Source of the DNA: Candidatus Berkelbacteria bacterium Licking1014_7
GTDB taxonomy: Bacteria > Patescibacteriota > UBA1384 > GWA2-35-9 > CG2-30-39-44
Direction: 5' to 3'
Length of the DNA: 55,473 nucleotides
Assembly (NCBI GenBank): GCA_007376535.1
Contig: VMGK01000001.1
Coordinates: 1-55,473 of the forward strand
The number at the start of each line of letters is the position of its first letter. Within the stretch, counting starts at the first letter, position 1. A program made the position numbers and the translations under genes. This document shows positions 50,615 to 55,473 of this stretch, in pieces. The notes below the pieces were generated by a model that was given only the letters and a program-made list of their open reading frames with translations, ran no database searches and had not been told where the DNA came from.

Positions 50615-51619
50615 CTATTGCAAAACATATAATCCGAGATGTTCGCCGCCGAACATCATCACCAAATACAGTTTGTTGTCAAACCATTCCATTGAACAAA
50701 CATAACCAGAAAATGTTGTTTTCTTCAGGGTTTTGCCGGTTTGAATATCTACCCTATACAAAACAGTATCGTTGTGGTCGCCCGGAACAGCCGCAAACAA
50801 ACAATCACCTTTGATGGCAACCTGAAATACATTGCCCGCGCTGCTAAAACTTAATGGCACTCGTTTGTTGGTGTTAATATTATACAAAAAATCAGGATGC
50901 TTCTCGCTTGTAACTAACAAAATATGATTGTTTTTGCTAATGGGTCGGGCTTCACTGAATCCACCAATCTGGTCGTATCTTTTGCTTTTCCCGCTTTGTA
51001 AATCAATTTCAACCAAATTGGTTGTTTCACCCGTCTCCGAAGTCCCATGATAATAAAAACAACGATTACCGGCTAAAAAGCATGTGATGCAAACTGCCGA
51101 AAAATCCTTCTCCAATTTGCGAACTTTATTATTATGCCGTAAGTCGATAGTTCCTAAAAACCCCGTTTGAATGTTTTCATCATAATAATACCCCATCAAA
51201 ACGCCCAAACCAACCCAATTCACATCTTGCCACCATTTGTTTAAGACCTTATATTCCTGGGTGTCTAAATTCAGGTAACCAATTCTGCTTTGATATATTC
51301 TCGTACCACCAATTTCTTCGTAATCATTGTTATCGTTCGCGGAAAAAATCAAACCCGACTTGTAGAGAGCAGAAAATGTTATATAGTGAAAATCTTCAAA
51401 TCTTGCCACAACCTCAATTTTGCCCGACCTTAAATCATAACTTTGGATAACATCAGTATTATTCCTATCCACAAATAACATTAATCCACGGTCAACATCA
51501 AAGCGGGCGTCTCTGAGATTACCCCTGAAGAAAACTGGCTTAATATCATTGGAGAAAACCGCAGTGGCTCCCAACTGATTGATTATCACAAGAAAAATCC
51601 CAGCCAAGGTTTTACACAT
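50615..51619 (-). CDS. Secreted beta-propeller-like protein
   Basis: The 334-aa protein starts at ATG 51619, 6 nt after AAGGAGG; the earlier TTG and ATG overlap the ribosome binding site. Signal peptide: MCKTLAGIFLVIINQLGATA, cleavage near VFS. The mature part is a series of about 40-residue repeats with patterns like VDRGLMLFVDRNNTDVIQSY and YNINTNKRVPLSF, as in six- or seven-bladed propellers. A few cysteines lie mid-protein. It has its own consensus-like promoter, like the GC-rich units, but backbone-type codon use. Ligand unknown. Confidence 0.72.
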   Translation of the reverse strand: MCKTLAGIFLVIINQLGATAVFSNDIKPVFFRGNLRDARFDVDRGLMLFVDRNNTDVIQSYDLRSGKIEVVARFEDFHYITFSALYKSGLIFSANDNNDYEEIGGTRIYQSRIGYLNLDTQEYKVLNKWWQDVNWVGLGVLMGYYYDENIQTGFLGTIDLRHNNKVRKLEKDFSAVCITCFLAGNRCFYYHGTSETGETTNLVEIDLQSGKSKRYDQIGGFSEARPISKNNHILLVTSEKHPDFLYNINTNKRVPLSFSSAGNVFQVAIKGDCLFAAVPGDHNDTVLYRVDIQTGKTLKKTTFSGYVCSMEWFDNKLYLVMMFGGEHLGLYVLQ

Positions 51620-51651
51620 CGCCATCCTCCTTGTCAATGTACATTTTCAAT

Positions 51652-51680
51652 ATTATAATAATTTGTTATAATAAAGTCAA
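51652..51680 (-). promoter_or_regulatory. Sigma-70 promoter of the secreted propeller gene
   Basis: On the minus strand, TTGACT (51675-51680) and TATAAT (51652-51657) are 17 bp apart. It is back to back with the start of the divergent gene at 51681. An A/T-rich GTTATAATAA on the plus strand (51664-51673) may serve that gene. Confidence 0.8.
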
Positions 51681-52721
51681 ATGAATAAAGTAAAAATTAT
51701 TATAGTGGCTTTAATCGCTGTTTTATTGATGGCGTTAATAGCGCTGGCTGTTTTTTGGCTGCGCGCCAAAAAATCCCAACCCCAAACACCCAATGACATT
51801 GTTGACGTGTTGCCAAATTTATCCGATAGCGCAAAAAAAATTTTTGACGAACAAATTAATTCATACTGTATAGACAATAGTCAAAACACTTTTTATTTCT
51901 CAACTAACGGAGAACCAGCCAAAATCCAAAAATTAGCCCTTGACAACCCGGCCGGCGGACAGGCGGAAACCATCTTTGTTTCCGATAAAATTAACTACGT
52001 ATCTAATTTGCAATGCAGCCGGAATTTTCTTTTGTTTGAGGCGCAGGATCTTGGATCGCCCGAACAAATCGGCGACAATGTAATTTACCCAAGCAAAAGT
52101 TATTATCTAAGCATTTTAAGCCCGCAACCAAGAAAATTTAACGACAGCATTGAAAATAAAAAAATTTTAGACCAAGATCAAGCGGTTTTTCATTATCTTG
52201 ATGAGAAAAATAATTATTTGGGAAAAATAAATTTTGCCACAGGCGAAACCCAAAAAATAATTGACACTGAATTTGATTTTATTGAACTGCTGCCGGTAGC
52301 CAATCAATTGTTTTTTTATTCAGTACCCAGCGAAGCTGGCTCTTTCACTCACATTTACCGAGTTGACGAAAAACAGCCAGCCGCCTCTCAAATTGATCAA
52401 TTCGATGATTTGGTCTCTGCCGCAGTCGTAGATTCTGACCATTTATTATTGGTTAGATCTAACACATCTTCGCTTTACCAAATATCTAATCAAAAATTTA
52501 CCGATATCAATAATCATACCTGCCAGATTGCTAAAAAATACAACGATTGGCTATATTGCGTTGATCAACCAACCGAAAAATTTACCCTTGCGCAAATCAA
52601 TCTTAGCGACCAGCAAACCAATCAATATCAATTTAACAAACAAATTTTAAGTATAGGCATCATCGGTGATAATATCTATATCGTCGCGATAGACGGTCTC
52701 TATTTGTTTAATAATAATTAG
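51681..52721 (+). CDS. Membrane-anchored beta-propeller-like protein
   Basis: The 346-aa protein has an N-terminal transmembrane anchor (VKIIIVALIAVLLMALIALA, about 4-25) and an exported domain with repeats such as KNNYLGKINFATGETQKIID and NNTFYFSTNGEPAKI-like blades. It is divergently transcribed from the secreted propeller gene, with start codons about 60 bp apart. They may be functionally related; the sequence similarity is only of fold type. AT-rich codons. Confidence 0.7.
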   Translation: MNKVKIIIVALIAVLLMALIALAVFWLRAKKSQPQTPNDIVDVLPNLSDSAKKIFDEQINSYCIDNSQNTFYFSTNGEPAKIQKLALDNPAGGQAETIFVSDKINYVSNLQCSRNFLLFEAQDLGSPEQIGDNVIYPSKSYYLSILSPQPRKFNDSIENKKILDQDQAVFHYLDEKNNYLGKINFATGETQKIIDTEFDFIELLPVANQLFFYSVPSEAGSFTHIYRVDEKQPAASQIDQFDDLVSAAVVDSDHLLLVRSNTSSLYQISNQKFTDINNHTCQIAKKYNDWLYCVDQPTEKFTLAQINLSDQQTNQYQFNKQILSIGIIGDNIYIVAIDGLYLFNNN

Positions 52722-53247
52722 TCAGTCCTAACCGAATAATATGTGTTGGTCTTAAACGCACAGGTTTGGATTTTCGCTATAATTTTTTCTGTCATTGCGA
52801 CTCCCACTCAAGCGCAAGATTGCTCGTAATTAGAGAAAAATCAGAAAATTAGAGAGAAATCAAAGAAATCAGTCAAAGAAATCAGGGCCTGAGGAAATTA
52901 GGGCCAGGCCCTGCAAATCTTCCCTGCAAATCTTTAACATTTTAGTGCGACCGCATCAGTTTGTTAAAGATTTTTTATCTAAGATTTGAACCAGCAGCAC
53001 AAAAAATAAGAACAAATATCAGGAGTGGTAAGGATGAAGAGATCTAATCATCTTTAACATTTTAGTGCGACCGCATTGAATTGTTAAAGATTTTTTGTCT
53101 AAGATTTGAGACAGCAATGCAAAAATAAGAACAAATATCAGGAGTGGTTTTGTCTGTCATTGCGAGAAGTTCTGCGAATGCAGGACGACGAAGCAATCTC
53201 TACACAATCTCTGCTTTTCACACGCACCTGAACAAGGAGGAAGGGAA
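52722..53247. other. Long intergenic region upstream of the signal peptidase gene
   Basis: No supported gene. The first half has repetitive AATCAGAAAATTAGAG-type sequence and a CTGTCATTGCGA half-repeat (about 52790 and 53154). The second half holds the 120-bp tandem duplication. No consensus promoter is visible immediately upstream of the gene. Confidence 0.5.
52931..53149 (+). repeat. 120-bp tandem duplication with internal hairpin
   Basis: TCTTTAACATTTTAGTGCGA begins at 52931 and again at 53051, exactly 120 bp apart. About 100 bp are conserved to ATAAGAACAAATATCAGGAG. In each copy ATCTTTAACA/TGTTAAAGAT can pair around a conserved GTGCGACCGCA loop and is followed by a T-run. Could be tandem attenuators, small RNAs or protein-binding sites. 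Confidence 0.75.
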
Positions 53248-54315
53248 ATGAGAATCCTGAGAATGCATAGAATGATTAACCCTGATAGCGCGGCAAGACC
53301 CTTACCGTCAGATGTTCGCGCAAAAGAGGATATCGGTCAGGTGATTCCGCTTCGCAGACGTAGTTTCTGGTCAACTGAAATTCATTTTTCCACTATTTTG
53401 AAAATGGCTGCGCCTGTTGTGGCTGTGATGCTTTCAGCCATATTCATCCCAATGCTTTTCGGTTGGCTTCCAGTGTTTGGTAGATCAATGGAACCGACTT
53501 TACCGCTAGTTGGCGGATATGTTCATGTTGATCGGAAATGCAACCCGCACCGATTGAAAATCAACGATATTGTTTTACTGAAAGGTAAAACGCTTGGCTA
53601 CTCAGTCAAGCGCGTTAGCAAAATCGATACCAAGCAAGGTCTTTATGTTCTGGGTGACAACATCAATCAATCACTGGATTCTTCTTTTGGCGCTGACAAT
53701 TCTGAAACAATTAAAGATACCTATATTCCGTTTTCAGAATTTGTTGGTCGCGCCACAGATATTTGGTCGCCCCACCGGGCGTGGCGGGTGCGGACAGCCG
53801 AGGGAAAGTTTAAGAACTGGCTGGAACTTCAGTATATCGCAGATCAGATCAAAAAGGTTGATCCACCTTGGGTTGTAGTGGAAACAAACAATGGGGTTAA
53901 AGTGTACCAAACTCCAAATAGGCAATGTTTTGTAAAGGCAAGCGGGGAGTGGCGCTTTAGTTCTCTTGAAAATCAGATTTTAGTTTTAGGTGCTAAGCAA
54001 AAGGCAGCTCGAACTGAAATTGATCTCATAACGAAAGAAACGAAAACATATATAGCTCCAACCCTTCTTACCACAACCACTGTTAGGGCTGTGGTAAAAA
54101 GAAACGAGAAAGGTTTGATACAGCAATCTTTCTTAGTTCCTTTTGAACTTTCAAAGAAATTCAAGGTAAGGTATAAAGAATATGAATATATAGTGCAGGG
54201 TTTTGGGTTGCCATCTATTCCTGAATTTGGAGGCAAACCGGGAACTCAATTCTGTCTGCTTCCACCAATCCAAATATCTTGCAACACTCTGGAGATGGAA
54301 ATCAGCCCATTGTGA
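53248..54315 (+). CDS. Signal peptidase I-like protease with long C-terminal extension
   Basis: The 355-aa protein follows AAGGAGGAAGG. A transmembrane helix (about 52-72) precedes the S26 active site: Ser80 in GRSMEPTLP, Lys121 in GYSVKRV, and the box LGDNINQSLDSSFGA (about 135-149). Residues about 165-355 form an extra C-terminal region with no protease motif, probably beta-rich (VKVYQTPNRQCFVKAS). Type I signal peptidases cut exported pre-proteins at the membrane. The extension is not usual in bacterial LepB. A substrate role for nearby secreted proteins is possible but unproven. Confidence 0.85.
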   Translation: MRILRMHRMINPDSAARPLPSDVRAKEDIGQVIPLRRRSFWSTEIHFSTILKMAAPVVAVMLSAIFIPMLFGWLPVFGRSMEPTLPLVGGYVHVDRKCNPHRLKINDIVLLKGKTLGYSVKRVSKIDTKQGLYVLGDNINQSLDSSFGADNSETIKDTYIPFSEFVGRATDIWSPHRAWRVRTAEGKFKNWLELQYIADQIKKVDPPWVVVETNNGVKVYQTPNRQCFVKASGEWRFSSLENQILVLGAKQKAARTEIDLITKETKTYIAPTLLTTTTVRAVVKRNEKGLIQQSFLVPFELSKKFKVRYKEYEYIVQGFGLPSIPEFGGKPGTQFCLLPPIQISCNTLEMEISPL

Positions 54316-54319
54316 TTCT

Positions 54320-54353
54320 AGGCAACCGTTATGCAACGGTTGCCTTTTTCTTT
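54320..54353 (+). terminator. Terminator of the signal peptidase-like gene
   Basis: AGGCAACCGTT-ATGC-AACGGTTGCCT followed by TTTTCTTTT. A perfect 11-bp stem. Confidence 0.93.
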
Positions 54354-54385
54354 TATTTAATTTGTAAAATGTTATAATTAAATTA

Positions 54386-55473
54386 ATGCAAAAAATTCAT
54401 AATAGATTAAGAACCAAATTGGATTTTTACCATAATTGGCACAATTATAAGTATAGTAGCCATATTCATTTTTTTATTTTAATTATTTTTTTGGCAATAA
54501 TTTTTATGATTATTTTTCTAAAGTTTGAGGGCTTAATAGGTAAAAAAAATAATAATAAAATTTCCGCGTCAGAAAATTCAAAAGCATTAACAGCACAAGC
54601 CGATTGGCAGGCGGGAACTTATGATATGGGCGCAGATTTAATTAATGCTCCAGGAGATATGAAACTTTTTGACGAAGCTGAAGTGGATCCGTCGGTTGGC
54701 TCTTGGACTACGGACGGCGCTGGTAGCTTATCCAGTTTATATGATGGTAATACCGTGACGGGTATAAGTTTAGCCGGCGGCAATTATATACTGCGAGATT
54801 TTGGACAAACCGTCAGCAATATCACTAAATACAGAATATACTTCACCGGTGGACCTGGGGGGACAGTGTTTCCGGGTTTGTGCGGCAAGCCCAAAACGCC
54901 ATTAGCATTTTCTTGTGGCGATCTTGATGGAGATGGAATAGAATGGCTTAACTATGCTACTTTCGGAAACACGAATATGGAACCAGGTGTTTGGAATGAT
55001 AAACTTATCGGACCTTCTGGCCACTCAAAATTGCGTTTAGTGGCTGATGAAAGCTATACTATCACAGAATATGAATTTTATTTTCAGCCCCTCACCGCCA
55101 CCCATACCACCGCTTCCACCCAAATCGGAGATGTTTCCGCTGACCCGGGCAGATATGTTGTGCAATATCAAGGTTTTGATGCCACAGAAACCGAGCCAGC
55201 CAATACAACGATTGATTATCGTGTTCAATTAGTTAATTCCAGCGGTGCTTCTACCAGTGGCTGGACTGCTTGGGCTTCGGGCGATGTTGCCGATCTTACT
55301 ACTACTTATCCCAGCCAGCTCACTCTCACCCAAACCAAACTAGACGCTGGCGAAACCTATCTCCAAGTTCAATCAAAACTCACTTCCACTGATGGAGTTA
55401 GTACTCCTACTCTTTCCGACTACACGGTCAATTATCACACCAACAAAGCGCCGAGCGCTCCAAGCGCGTTGTA
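54386..55473 (+). CDS. Large surface protein, N-terminal part (runs off the window)
   Basis: From ATG 54386 an open frame continues to the window edge (362 codons plus two bases). The N terminus FYHNWHNYKYSSHIHF followed by one hydrophobic helix (about 32-50) is the same anchor motif as in the small protein at 236-523. Residues about 85-200 look like a discoidin/F5-8-type beta domain (WTTDGAGSLSSLYDGNTVTG, YRIYFTGGPGG). Further beta-rich Ser/Thr repeats follow. It is likely a cell-surface adhesin with its C terminus outside the window. Confidence 0.85.
   Translation, partial: MQKIHNRLRTKLDFYHNWHNYKYSSHIHFFILIIFLAIIFMIIFLKFEGLIGKKNNNKISASENSKALTAQADWQAGTYDMGADLINAPGDMKLFDEAEVDPSVGSWTTDGAGSLSSLYDGNTVTGISLAGGNYILRDFGQTVSNITKYRIYFTGGPGGTVFPGLCGKPKTPLAFSCGDLDGDGIEWLNYATFGNTNMEPGVWNDKLIGPSGHSKLRLVADESYTITEYEFYFQPLTATHTTASTQIGDVSADPGRYVVQYQGFDATETEPANTTIDYRVQLVNSSGASTSGWTAWASGDVADLTTTYPSQLTLTQTKLDAGETYLQVQSKLTSTDGVSTPTLSDYTVNYHTNKAPSAPSAL

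Overview
The window looks like a chromosomal segment of a Patescibacteria/CPR bacterium, probably Parcubacteria-like. This is inferred from gene content, not from a search: an AT-rich backbone, standard genetic code, a PrgI/VirB4-type secretion cluster, scattered four-helix-bundle (23S-IVP-like) genes, MNT/HEPN pairs, a giant fibronectin-type surface protein, and many small palindromic repeats.

Layout. 1-8.4 kb: short anchored protein, MacB-like ABC exporter and a 1869-aa Gly-rich/FN3 surface protein. 8.5-12.5 kb: four-helix protein, TPR protein, divergent Nramp transporter, ksgA, and a REP-associated (RAYT) transposase bracketed by its apparent REP palindromes. 12.6-16.3 kb: two GT4 glycosyltransferases and a flippase. 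16.9-21.2 kb: small membrane proteins, a ZIP transporter, an M23-like envelope protein, a PfpI protein, tRNA-Ser(GGA) and a LAGLIDADG-like gene. 21.5-24.9 kb: dnaG, rpoD and a second four-helix gene. 25-40.6 kb: accessory region. 40.8-50.5 kb: AbiE-like toxin-antitoxin pair, then the membrane Clp-like ATPase / PrgI / VirB4 / triple murein hydrolase cluster. 50.6-55.5 kb: beta-propeller-like envelope proteins, a signal peptidase I with a long C-terminal extension, and the start of another large surface protein that runs off the edge.

The most unusual part is 25-40.6 kb. Five separate transcription units (25.0, 28.8, 34.7, 37.1 and 40.0 kb) have strongly GC-rich coding sequence embedded in the AT-rich backbone. 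Each has its own near-consensus sigma-70 promoter with exactly a 17-bp spacer, and each has GC-rich hairpins or terminators at its end. Most have strong Shine-Dalgarno sites and encode proteins I do not recognise: collagen-like/Gly-rich secreted proteins, membrane-anchored Pro/Ala-rich proteins and coiled-coil proteins. Four proteins from the 34.7 and 37.1 kb units share a short motif after a Pro-rich linker, [LV]-P-[DE]-[FYW]-L-[RQ], which is C-terminal in three of them. These same two units share a ~95-nt palindromic leader with a compensatory base-pair change. A pair of 161-bp foldback MITEs sits beside and inside the 37.1 kb unit. Between the units are AT-rich genes: two MNT/HEPN modules, an RNase J-like protein and hypothetical proteins.

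The working hypothesis is a family of independently transcribed, laterally acquired or specially selected gene cassettes. The 34.7 and 37.1 kb units may form one system whose products carry a common C-terminal tag.
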